From the NCBI GenBank assembly GCA_019084405.1, contig JAHRFX010000026.1:1-46548 (forward strand): a stretch of 46,548 bases of DNA. The letters are read 5' to 3'. Source of the stretch: Methanobacterium sp. GTDB taxonomy: Archaea > Methanobacteriota > Methanobacteria > Methanobacteriales > Methanobacteriaceae. A model generated the notes under the pieces. The model was not told the DNA's origin and did not search any database. It saw only the letters and a program-made list of their open reading frames with translations. Positions within the stretch are counted from its first letter, which is position 1. The number at the start of each line of letters is the position of its first letter. The position numbers and the translations under genes are program-made. Positions 7,290 through 15,424 of the stretch are shown piece by piece.

Positions 7290-8800
7290 ATTTTCTCCTG
7301 TATTCCCGGATCATAGTATCTCTCCATAATGGTGTTGGTGACTTTATCCAGAAAATTTAATCCAGCCCTGTAACCAGTTATGTTGATTCTTTGAGCACCT
7401 ATACGGTCAAAAACAGGAAATCCCACCCTAATTAAAGGAATATTTTTTTCAGAGGCAATTCTAGCCGAATAGGAGTTTCCCAAAAGCAGTTCTACGTCTT
7501 CTTCTACTATTTTTTGTTGCAGGTCATATAGGTCTCCTCCCGATATTATGTGTATATCATGGCCATATTCTAAAGCCATAACCCCTATTTCATCCCGGAA
7601 TATATTGCTTTGTGTTCCGGTACATACTACCACCGGATGCATTCCCAATTCACTTAAGAATCGAGTGAGTCCAATTACCATGTCGGGCTCACCGTAAATG
7701 GCCACCCGGCGTTTATAATTATAAGCATGGGCATCCACCATAGCATCCAGTAGCTGACCCCTCTCTAACTTTATGTTTTCAGGTATTTCCTTATTTCCCA
7801 CAGCAGATAATGTCTCTACAAACTGGTCGGTGGCACTTAAACCCACTGGTAACGGAATATTAATTAATTTAACCCCGAAATTTTTTTCCAGAAATACTCC
7901 TGCAGAATCAGCATGTCTGGATAAACATATAGTACCCCGTGAATTAATTGTATCTTTTATTTGAGCAATGGTGGTCCCCTGTGAAGGAAGAAAATTAATT
8001 TCTCCATTTAAAGGGGAATGAAGTGATTGGGAGGTATCGGTTAGAATAATGCTTTCCAATTCCATTTCCTGCAGTAAATCTTTTATGGTAAAAACATCAG
8101 AGGGAGATATCAATCCGGTTATTAAATTTATTTTCACATTATAATTTTTATTCACGTACTTAGGATCTCTTCTTAGATTATTCAATTTATTATCAATGTA
8201 GGAAGATTCAAAAGTTGATTTTTCCTCTGAATAATGCACAGAAGTCGGGTTTACCAGTTTTTCCACCAGGGCCCGCAAGGCATGGTTATAACCTTCCACA
8301 TGAGATCCCGCATAACTGGGAGTGGAGATAGGAATTACCGGAAAATCATTATTATCTTTAAGGAAATTGCGGATTATTAAATCCATATCATCCCCTATAG
8401 TTTCGGTAAGGCAACTGGAAGTTACTCCAATTAGCTCTGGTTCATATTGCCTGGTGATAGTATCCAAAGCTTTGATAAGATTTTTCTCACCACCATAAAC
8501 CACTGTACTTTCACTCATGGAAGTGGAAGAAATATTTATGGGTTCCCGGAAATGGCGGCATAGCTGGAACCTCATATAGGTACTGCATCCCTGGGACCCG
8601 TGTATCAAAGGCATAGCACCTTTTACTCCCAAAAGAGCCTGCACCGCCCCTAAAGGTTGGCACATTCTGGCGGGATTAATAACTGCAAACTTCTTATCAG
8701 TCGATGACAAAAACATTCCCTTCTGGGAGAGAGAATTTTCCACATCCTTAATAAAAAAACCTCCACACCCCTCCTGGAAGTTTTTTTCAGATTTTGGCAT
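7286..8800 (-). CDS. nifN: Nitrogenase FeMo-cofactor scaffold subunit NifN
   Basis: NifN pairs with NifE as the scaffold on which the Mo cofactor is completed. The beta-type cysteine settings are visible: ARMCQPLGA, HGSQGCST and TSSCLTETIGDD. I choose ATG at 8800 because GAGGT stands five bases before it, giving 504 residues and a 14-base overlap with the nifE end. The frame is open further upstream to 8899, inside nifE, but that extension has no family resemblance. The gene order nifE-nifN-nifX is the usual methanogen order. Cofactor synthesis also needs NifB, which is not in this window. Confidence 0.93.
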   Translation of the reverse strand: MPKSEKNFQEGCGGFFIKDVENSLSQKGMFLSSTDKKFAVINPARMCQPLGAVQALLGVKGAMPLIHGSQGCSTYMRFQLCRHFREPINISSTSMSESTVVYGGEKNLIKALDTITRQYEPELIGVTSSCLTETIGDDMDLIIRNFLKDNNDFPVIPISTPSYAGSHVEGYNHALRALVEKLVNPTSVHYSEEKSTFESSYIDNKLNNLRRDPKYVNKNYNVKINLITGLISPSDVFTIKDLLQEMELESIILTDTSQSLHSPLNGEINFLPSQGTTIAQIKDTINSRGTICLSRHADSAGVFLEKNFGVKLINIPLPVGLSATDQFVETLSAVGNKEIPENIKLERGQLLDAMVDAHAYNYKRRVAIYGEPDMVIGLTRFLSELGMHPVVVCTGTQSNIFRDEIGVMALEYGHDIHIISGGDLYDLQQKIVEEDVELLLGNSYSARIASEKNIPLIRVGFPVFDRIGAQRINITGYRAGLNFLDKVTNTIMERYYDPGIQEKI

Positions 8801-10268
8801 TTTTGACCTCATTAAATTGATTAATTCTTCCATTTTTAAGTTTTTTTTCAGTATAATTCCATACTGGACTGGATACCGCCTGGTCCAGATTTTTTGCAAA
8901 ATTTATATATCCCCGAAAACCAGAAAAAGAGGTTATCCGGTCATGGTTAAATTCGCAAAAAGGTATCCCCATTTTCAGAGCCATGTATTTTTCTTTAGCA
9001 CCAGAAATCACCAGATCAGGCTTATATTTTTTCAGTAAATGGTAAAGTTCCATTACCGGGGAATCATCAACAATCAATGTTCCCTCCTTTACCGTGTCTC
9101 TGATTTTCTGATAATCCTCAGGTAGTCCATTCTGGGTCCCTGTCATAATTACTTCCATTTCCAGTTCCTCAAAAGCCCGTATAAGGGACCATGCTTTATT
9201 ACCTCCCACATAAACCGCTACTTTTTTGCCTTTAAGTGCATCGTGGTAAGGTTTAATGGCGTCTTCTACCTTATTTATTTCCTCTTTTATCAACTGTTCT
9301 GTCTTTTTTAACATTCCATGATCATTAAAAAACCGGGCAATATCTCGCAGGGAGCTGGCTGTATCATCTATTCCAAAGAAGTTAACCTTGAGATAAGGAA
9401 TATCATATTTTTTTTCCATCTGCCGGGCGATATAATTAGAGGATTTCTGGCACTGAACAATATTCAAATGGGCCTGATGGGATCGGGCAATCTCCTCCAC
9501 CCGGGAATCTCCAGTTAGAGTGGAAAGTACATGTATGCCCATTTTTTCCAGTAATGGTTTTATACCCCATAAATCCCCGGCTACATTAAATTCACCCACA
9601 ATATTCAGGGTAAAAGGGTGATTTAAGGTAGTTTCATGGGAACTACCAATTACATAATCCAGTAATGCATCACCTGCTAATTGATGCCCCAGCGACTTAT
9701 TAAAACTTCTGAATCCTTCTGATTGAACCGGTATTATCCTGGTGGAAGTTTTCTTTTGGGCCAATTCACATACTTTTTTAAGATCGTCTCCAATGATACC
9801 CACCACACAGGTGGCATAGACAAATATGGCCGGAGGATGATATATCCGGTTTATTTCCAGCAGGACATCCATAAGTTTTGTTTCCCCCCCAAATACTATG
9901 TCTTTTTCCTGTAAGTTGGTTGAAAATCCTGTTTTGTATAATTTACTACTGGAACTAAGGCTTCCTCTGATATCCCAGGTGCAGGCCGCACAGCCTATGG
10001 GACCATGTACCAGGTGCACCGCATCGGTAATGGGCATCAGCACCACCCGGGCCCCACCATAAACACAGGATCTCTGGGTAACTGCCCCTGGTATGGATGA
10101 TTTATTACAATCAGGGGTGGATTGTTTCCCTTCTTTTTTAAAACAGCGGTGTTTTTCCCGTGATTCAAGGGCATCTATAATACTATCTGGAAGGGGAGAA
10201 AAATCTAATATACTCCCATTTTCACTATTTTTAGTATTATCTGCCTTTTTATGTTGTTCTTTTGTCAT
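8787..10268 (-). CDS. nifE: Nitrogenase FeMo-cofactor scaffold subunit NifE
   Basis: This 493-residue protein is an alpha-type homologue of NifD. It has conserved cysteines in QRSCVYGGARVV, HGPIGCAACTWD and YATCVVGIIGDD. The first 50 residues are a charged, variable extension. NifD-type substrate-site features are altered: the C-terminal region reads FCEFNHDRITSFSGFRGY, and the His setting differs from the HSYENGP of nifD. AAGGT precedes ATG by about 8 bases. A 64-base gap separates it from nifK. It acts with NifN in cofactor assembly. Confidence 0.94.
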   Translation of the reverse strand: MTKEQHKKADNTKNSENGSILDFSPLPDSIIDALESREKHRCFKKEGKQSTPDCNKSSIPGAVTQRSCVYGGARVVLMPITDAVHLVHGPIGCAACTWDIRGSLSSSSKLYKTGFSTNLQEKDIVFGGETKLMDVLLEINRIYHPPAIFVYATCVVGIIGDDLKKVCELAQKKTSTRIIPVQSEGFRSFNKSLGHQLAGDALLDYVIGSSHETTLNHPFTLNIVGEFNVAGDLWGIKPLLEKMGIHVLSTLTGDSRVEEIARSHQAHLNIVQCQKSSNYIARQMEKKYDIPYLKVNFFGIDDTASSLRDIARFFNDHGMLKKTEQLIKEEINKVEDAIKPYHDALKGKKVAVYVGGNKAWSLIRAFEELEMEVIMTGTQNGLPEDYQKIRDTVKEGTLIVDDSPVMELYHLLKKYKPDLVISGAKEKYMALKMGIPFCEFNHDRITSFSGFRGYINFAKNLDQAVSSPVWNYTEKKLKNGRINQFNEVKNAKI

Positions 10269-10332
10269 TTCATGACCTTCAGATTAATAATAAATAAATG
10301 GAAAAAGGAAATTCCCATTGCTTTAAAATATT

Positions 10333-11721
10333 TTACTGTTGTAGTTTCCAGTGCACCGGATCATAGTACTCCTCCAGTACCGTGTTGGTTATTCGATCCA
10401 GGAGGTTTATTCCTCCCCTATAACCTACAATGGGAACCCTATGATAACCTACCCGGTCATAAACAGGAAAACCTACCCTTACTAAAGGTATGTCCAGATC
10501 CTGGGCAATTAATCTACCATCAGAATGGCCAATTATGATATCTGCTGGTTCTTCCTCCAGTCTGACTTCCATGGACCTCAAATCCTGGCCATACATTATT
10601 TCCACCTCGCCATCTGCTTTTTTGGAAACTTCTTTCATATCATCTACAAATTCCTGGTTTTCGACTCCACTACATACCAGCTGGGGAGTCATACCCAGCT
10701 CGCAAACAAAACGGGCAATTCCAGTCACCATATCTGGATCACCGTAAATAGCAGCTGTTTTCCCAAAAAGATATCGGGAAGCAATATCTGCCATTGAATC
10801 AACCAGTAATCCGCGTTCATCCAGTAATTCATCAGTTATTTCCGCATCGCTGAACTTTTTAACGTTTCTTAGAAACTGATCTGTATTTTGTAGTCCAATG
10901 GGAAAGGGGCCTACAGCAGAAGGGACTTTATATTTTCTTTCCAGCACCTCGGCTGCCTGGGCACCATAATTGCACAAAGATATGGTACCTGAACTATTTG
11001 AACAATCTTCCAGTTCCTGAACAGAAGTGCCTCCTTTAGGATAGTATGGTTTAAACTGAGTAGAACCCGGCCTTAATGGGGAATCAAAGGGGTCGGAGGT
11101 ATCAGTAAGCATTATACTTTGCTGACCCATCATATTCATTATGTGCTTTATCTCTCTGATATCCCCCGGATTTACTATTCCCGGTATAATATTCAATTTA
11201 TCATTGCAGTTAACTGGTTCTAAGGCCACCTGATCTACCAGAGCTTTTATGGCATTATCATATCCCCGGTAGTGGTGTTCCACAAAACTGGGAGTATTAA
11301 TAGCGACAATTTTTATTTTTTCAGCCGCATTTTCCCCCAGGCTTTCTTTGATTTCCTGTCGGGCAGTTTTAATAAACCCATCCACATCATCTCCAATGAT
11401 TTCACTAGAACAGGTAGTAACTACACCAATCAAATCAGGAGTAAATCTTGCTGCTAAATTTCCCAATCCAGATATTAGATTTCTTCTTCCCCCAAATACT
11501 GCCGCATCTTCATGCAAAGAAGTTACTGCAATTTCAGAAGGTTCCCGAAAATGACGGGAAAATCCGTATCTCACGAAGGTAGAGCATCCCTGTGAACCAT
11601 GGACCAGTGGAAGGCCCCTGCTCATACCTGCTACTGCAAACATAGCCCCCAGTGGTTGACAGGTTACCAGGGGATTTATAATAACGTTCCTATCTCTTTT
11701 AGTTACTTTTACCGCACTCAT
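10333..11721 (-). CDS. nifK: Mo-nitrogenase beta subunit NifK
   Basis: The beta subunit forms the alpha2-beta2 dinitrogenase with NifD and shares the P-cluster. P-cluster cysteines are C21 (TCQPLGA), C46 (HGSQGCST) and C104 (TTCSSEIIGDD). At 462 residues it lacks the N-terminal extension of about 50 residues seen in proteobacterial NifK, which is usual for methanogens. AGGTGATG precedes the ATG. It follows nifD after 127 bases, the longest gap in the nif run, which contains a stem-loop. Confidence 0.95.
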   Translation of the reverse strand: MSAVKVTKRDRNVIINPLVTCQPLGAMFAVAGMSRGLPLVHGSQGCSTFVRYGFSRHFREPSEIAVTSLHEDAAVFGGRRNLISGLGNLAARFTPDLIGVVTTCSSEIIGDDVDGFIKTARQEIKESLGENAAEKIKIVAINTPSFVEHHYRGYDNAIKALVDQVALEPVNCNDKLNIIPGIVNPGDIREIKHIMNMMGQQSIMLTDTSDPFDSPLRPGSTQFKPYYPKGGTSVQELEDCSNSSGTISLCNYGAQAAEVLERKYKVPSAVGPFPIGLQNTDQFLRNVKKFSDAEITDELLDERGLLVDSMADIASRYLFGKTAAIYGDPDMVTGIARFVCELGMTPQLVCSGVENQEFVDDMKEVSKKADGEVEIMYGQDLRSMEVRLEEEPADIIIGHSDGRLIAQDLDIPLVRVGFPVYDRVGYHRVPIVGYRGGINLLDRITNTVLEEYYDPVHWKLQQ

Positions 11722-11822
11722 TTAATCATCACCTGTAATTGAAATCCTTATATCCCGCCTCCACCAGCGATTATAATATAGGATTAGTAATATCCTTTAA
11801 TTTTCCATACTAGTATTAATAA

Positions 11823-11855
11823 GGCATATTAATAGTTTTAAAGTGTTATTATGCC
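11823..11855 (-). promoter_or_regulatory. Stem-loop at the nifD stop, in the nifD-nifK gap
   Basis: On the minus strand GGCATA and TATGCC form a six-pair stem that can be extended with mismatches, enclosing an AT-rich loop. It begins at the nifD stop codon. No long U run follows, so it looks less like a terminator than an RNA processing or stability element. This is visual only. Confidence 0.35.
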
Positions 11856-13318
11856 TTTAGTTTTATATTTTCACTTTGATTAATTTCTTCATTTAATTCC
11901 GGGGTTTCTTCTACCTCTTCCTGGAACTCCACCATATCCCACACCGGATTGTAAATTGCAGCATAAATATCCTTTGCCAGATTTATAAAGCCCTCAAATC
12001 CAATATAAGGTCCATTTTCATAGGAATGGATAAGTACACAGGGTAATTGTAGTTTATGAGCCAGATATTTTTCTTTAACCCCGGATAACATTATATCCGG
12101 TTGATATTTTTCTACAATCTCTTCCATTTCCAGAGAGTTAGGATCATCCACAATAACAGTGTCCTCCTTTACCCTTTCTTTGATTTTTTCATAACCATCT
12201 TCATGTTCAAACATGGTGGATACTGCCACCACTTCCATCCCCAGGCATTCTTCCAGTGGACGGGGAAGGTGCCAGTTTTTAGGCCCTCCTGAAAAAACCC
12301 ATACCTTTTTACCCTGCAATTTTTCCTTATAAAATTCTAAATCAGGTTTTATCTTATCCATACGATCTTTTATGACCTCCTCTGCCTTATCTTCTAGCCC
12401 AAAATGCTTTCCAATGGCTCTTAAATTTTCAGCACAATAAGTAGGACCGAAAAAGTCCACTTTCATGTAGGGTACGCCGTATTCCTTTTCAATGAGATCT
12501 GCTATGTAAGTGGCTGATCTCTGGCAACGAACCAGGCTCAGTTTAGCCCGGTGCATCCAGCAAATCTCGTCATGACAGCAATCCCCGGTGAAAGTACTGA
12601 GAATATTAATCCCCATCTCTTTAAAATAGGGTTTAAGTATCCACAAATCTCCGTCAATGTTGTATTCTCCAATGAGATTAACATCATAAGGTGTGGTTTC
12701 TGGGGGTTCTTTAGTCCCTACCAGGTGCTGGAAAAGAGTATGGTTACCCACATGGTGTCCTTTGGACTGGGTGGGTCCTGAAAATCCAGGGGCATTGAAG
12801 GCCACCACATCTTTTCCCAGTTCCTCAGATAGTTCTTTAACCACCCCATCCATATCATCCCCAATTAAACCAGTGGTACATGTAGCATAGGCATATATGG
12901 CATTTGCTTCTGGAAATTCTTTAGCTGCTTCTAATATGGATTGTCTAAGTTTTTTCATTCCTCCAAATACCACATCTGATTCTTTAAGATCAGTTCCCAT
13001 AATATATTTCAGATTAAAGTTTTCCAGAGGGAATTTCCCACCATCAGGCATGTCCGAGGTGGTTGGATATCTTTTAGTTCCATATCCATAAGCAGTGCAT
13101 CCCACTGGCGAGTGTACCACATGAGCAGCATCTTTTACCGCTCCAGTAATAACTCCCTTAAGCCCCGCAAAAGCACATCCCCTTTCGGTCATACATCCAG
13201 GTATGGTTTTGGTGTTACAGGAAGGGATTTCCTGCGCAGGGTCGGCATTATCTTTAATATAAATATGTTTTTTTCTTTCAGGAATAGATTTATCCACTTC
13301 AAAAAGGTCATGAGGCAT
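11849..13318 (-). CDS. nifD: Mo-nitrogenase alpha subunit NifD
   Basis: NifD carries the active-site FeMo-cofactor. P-cluster ligands fall at C48 (RGCAFAG), C74 (HSPVGCTAYG) and C147 (YATCTTGLIGDD). The cofactor cysteine is C265 in LVRCQRSATYI and the cofactor histidine is H431 in LIHSYENGPYIGFEGF. His188/His189 in the SKGHH motif match the substrate-site histidine. All key residues are present, so the enzyme should be active and Mo-type. The protein is 489 residues, with a tail rich in Glu. GGAGAATAATT lies before the ATG. It is preceded by nifI2 after about 76 bases. Confidence 0.96.
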   Translation of the reverse strand: MPHDLFEVDKSIPERKKHIYIKDNADPAQEIPSCNTKTIPGCMTERGCAFAGLKGVITGAVKDAAHVVHSPVGCTAYGYGTKRYPTTSDMPDGGKFPLENFNLKYIMGTDLKESDVVFGGMKKLRQSILEAAKEFPEANAIYAYATCTTGLIGDDMDGVVKELSEELGKDVVAFNAPGFSGPTQSKGHHVGNHTLFQHLVGTKEPPETTPYDVNLIGEYNIDGDLWILKPYFKEMGINILSTFTGDCCHDEICWMHRAKLSLVRCQRSATYIADLIEKEYGVPYMKVDFFGPTYCAENLRAIGKHFGLEDKAEEVIKDRMDKIKPDLEFYKEKLQGKKVWVFSGGPKNWHLPRPLEECLGMEVVAVSTMFEHEDGYEKIKERVKEDTVIVDDPNSLEMEEIVEKYQPDIMLSGVKEKYLAHKLQLPCVLIHSYENGPYIGFEGFINLAKDIYAAIYNPVWDMVEFQEEVEETPELNEEINQSENIKLKA

Positions 13319-13394
13319 AATTATTCTCCTAATAGTCTTAAATATTTTTTATAATCTTTATTTTAACAAGCCATCATAAGGGATATATTCATTA

Positions 13395-13778
13395 TCAGTT
13401 TATGGCTTCAATCCCTCTTTCTTTAGTTCTAACCCGTACTGCTTCTTCAATAGGTGATACAAAGATTTTACCATCCCCCCTATTCCCTGTTTGATTAACC
13501 CTCATTATGGCTTCCACCACCAGGGAAGCATCTTCATCATCCACTATTAGAGATAGTAATCTTTTGGGAATGTAACGCATGGTTCCCTCTTCTTTTAAGA
13601 GTTCTTTTTTTTGGATTTCGAATGATACTTCTCCAATTATGGCTTTTTGTTTACCACGACCCATAACTCGATGAGCAGTCATAGCAGGAAATCCCAGGGC
13701 ATTTAAAACATCCTTAGTATCACTCATTTTATTAGGCCGGATAATGGCAATTATTTCTTTTATTTTGATCACCTGCAT
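13395..13778 (-). CDS. nifI2: NifI2, PII-family nitrogenase switch-off protein
   Basis: A 127-residue PII-like protein: IIAIIRPNKMSDTKDVLNAL at the start, GRGKQKAIIG before the T-loop, an unusual T-loop, and GDGKIFVSPIEEAVRVRTKERG at the end. In methanogens NifI1 and NifI2 form a complex that senses 2-oxoglutarate and ATP and inhibits dinitrogenase directly when ammonia appears. The start is uncertain between ATG at 13778 and GTG at 13772. Placement between nifI1 and nifD is diagnostic for this archaeal arrangement. Confidence 0.93.
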   Translation of the reverse strand: MQVIKIKEIIAIIRPNKMSDTKDVLNALGFPAMTAHRVMGRGKQKAIIGEVSFEIQKKELLKEEGTMRYIPKRLLSLIVDDEDASLVVEAIMRVNQTGNRGDGKIFVSPIEEAVRVRTKERGIEAIN

Positions 13779-13825
13779 TGATTTTAAGGAAATTTATCGA
13801 ATAAATGACAGTATTTTTAAAATAC

Positions 13826-14143
13826 TTATAGCCCCTTGGTTCTAGTTCTAACGGTAAATACGTCATTAACTGGGCTTACAAATATTTTTCCATCCCCAAA
13901 ATTTCCAGTGAAGGCAGATTCTGTTATTAGATCAATTATTTCTCCTGTATCTTCATCTTCAGTTACAAGTAGCAGCATCACTTTAGGTAGCTCGTCATAG
14001 CAAATCTGATCCATCTGTATTCCTTTTTGTTTTCCACGACCTATAACATCCATTTTAGTAAGAGCCACATGTCCTGCTTCGGATAAAGAATCCACAATTT
14101 CTTCTGCTTTATCTGGCCTTACAATTGCTCTAATCATTTTCAT
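13826..14143 (-). CDS. nifI1: NifI1, PII-family nitrogenase switch-off protein
   Basis: A 105-residue PII-like protein starting MKMIRAIVRPDKAEEIVDSL, with GRGKQKGIQM before the T-loop and GDGKIFVSPVNDVFTVRTRT at the C-terminus. I place the start at 14143, where AAGGAGA stands about 8 bases upstream. The frame is open to 14245, but that part lies within nifH and is unlike PII. It acts with NifI2 on NifDK. The nifH stop is 16 bases upstream, so translation is probably coupled. Confidence 0.93.
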   Translation of the reverse strand: MKMIRAIVRPDKAEEIVDSLSEAGHVALTKMDVIGRGKQKGIQMDQICYDELPKVMLLLVTEDEDTGEIIDLITESAFTGNFGDGKIFVSPVNDVFTVRTRTKGL

Positions 14144-14159
14144 CTGACTTTCTCCTTTT

Positions 14160-14987
14160 TTAATCCAGTGCCCCGTATTTAACCACCAGTTCTTCCATTT
14201 CATCCATGGACATAGGGGTGGGGATGACGAAATTTTTATTTTCAATTATTTTACGTCCCAGTTCTTTGTATTCCATGGCCTGGTTGCATTCCGGATCAAA
14301 TTCAATAACTGATTTTTTATTGAATTCTGCTTTTTGGACAATATTGTCCCGTGGAACGAAATGAATAAGTTGAGTTCCTATTTTTCCACAGAATTCTTCC
14401 ATTAATTCCAGTTCACCATCCACATTACGGCTATTGCAGATTATTCCTCCTAATCGTACGCCGCTCTGATGGGCATACTTCACCATACCCTTACAGATAT
14501 TATTGGCCGCATAAAGGGCCATCATTTCACCAGACGCTACTATATATATTTCTTCGGCTTTTCCATCCCGAACAGGCATGGCAAATCCACCACATACCAC
14601 ATCTCCCAGTACATCGAAGAATACAAAATCAAGATTTTCTTCATATACTCCATGCATTTCCATAAGAGATATGGCAGTGATTACTCCCCTTCCAGCACAG
14701 CCAACTCCCGGTTCTGGTCCTCCAGATTCTACACATTTTATTCCTTTAAAGCCAGTTTCAACCACTGCTTCAGGAGTGCATCCTTCTTCTCCCAGCTCTC
14801 TTAAGGTGTCCATCATAGTGGTCTGCATTTTTCCACCTAATACCAGCCGGGTGCTGTCTGCTTTAGGATCACAGCCATGGATCATTATCTTTTGATCCTG
14901 AAATTCCGCCATAGCAGCAGCGGTATTCTGTTGAGTTGTAGATTTTCCAATTCCACCTTTTCCATATATTGCAATTTTTCTTACCAT
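14160..14987 (-). CDS. nifH: Nitrogenase reductase (Fe protein) NifH
   Basis: The ATP-dependent electron donor to NifDK, 275 residues. The P-loop GKGGIGKS is at residues 9-16. The [4Fe-4S] ligands are C97 (GVGCAGRGV) and C132 (DVVCGGFAMP). Arg100 sits at the site ADP-ribosylated in some bacteria, but no DraT is visible here. Start at 14987 by family length; the open frame runs to 15065 but crosses the leader and operator. A weak AGAGAG precedes the ATG. First gene of the nif operon. Confidence 0.97.
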   Translation of the reverse strand: MVRKIAIYGKGGIGKSTTQQNTAAAMAEFQDQKIMIHGCDPKADSTRLVLGGKMQTTMMDTLRELGEEGCTPEAVVETGFKGIKCVESGGPEPGVGCAGRGVITAISLMEMHGVYEENLDFVFFDVLGDVVCGGFAMPVRDGKAEEIYIVASGEMMALYAANNICKGMVKYAHQSGVRLGGIICNSRNVDGELELMEEFCGKIGTQLIHFVPRDNIVQKAEFNKKSVIEFDPECNQAMEYKELGRKIIENKNFVIPTPMSMDEMEELVVKYGALD

Positions 14988-15036
14988 AGCAAACTCTCTT
15001 AACAAATTTTTTAAAATACAAATCTTATCGGAATAC

Positions 15037-15050
15037 GGAAGCATATTTCC
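15037..15050. promoter_or_regulatory. NrpR-type nif operator GGAA-N6-TTCC
   Basis: GGAAGCATATTTCC is an exact match to the nif operator form GGAA-N6-TTCC bound by the archaeal repressor NrpR. A second GGAA half-site lies at 15030-15033. The site is 50 bases before the nifH start and just inside the expected transcript start, where it would block polymerase. The NrpR gene is not in the window. Confidence 0.8.
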
Positions 15051-15085
15051 GATTAAGTTTGACAAGTATAGGTTGTATGATCTGG

Positions 15086-15095
15086 CATATAAATT
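15086..15095 (-). promoter_or_regulatory. Probable TATA box of the nif operon
   Basis: On the minus strand AATTTATATG is a good archaeal TATA box. A start about 25 bases downstream, near 15062, would put the operator at roughly +12 to +25 and give a leader of about 75 bases. Between this and the pycB promoter is AT-rich sequence with no gene. Confidence 0.55.
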
Positions 15096-15365
15096 TTTCT
15101 GTAAATCCCAGAAAAAAGTAAAAAAAATAAGTAATTAATAATTAATTAATGATCAAATATGCACATTATTCTTATTAGACCACTACATTTTTCAATTAAA
15201 ATCAAGGCAAAAGTCGATTATTACTCAAAAGATTATAATGAATAAAAAAGATTTCAAAATAAACTAATTAAAGTGATTGGTTTCTTAAAATCAAAATATA
15301 TTTCAAAAAAACTTAAACCATTAGAACCTGGATTTTTGAGAAGTATTTAAGGTGTACTTACTAAC

Positions 15366-15374
15366 TATATAAAG
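15366..15374 (+). promoter_or_regulatory. Probable TATA box of pycB
   Basis: TATATAAAG stands about 55 bases before the chosen pycB start. It faces away from nif, so the 437-base gap 14988-15424 is a divergent control region for both units. Confidence 0.5.
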
Positions 15375-15424
15375 ATATACTAGAATTATAAAATTATTTG
15401 AAAGTATTTCTTGTGAGGGTCATA

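Noticed and set aside
8801..8899. N-terminal extension of nifN inside nifE
   Set aside because: Unlike NifN, and GAGGT before ATG 8800 decides the start.
13218..13231. Second nif operator within nifD (GGAAGGGATTTCC)
   Set aside because: Spacing is five bases, not six, and it lies in coding sequence far from a promoter.
14144..14245. N-terminal extension of nifI1
   Set aside because: The extra 34 residues fall inside nifH and do not look like PII; the start at 14143 has a good ribosome site.
14988..15065. Extension of nifH to 15065
   Set aside because: It would cover the NrpR operator and lies outside the conserved NifH N-terminus.
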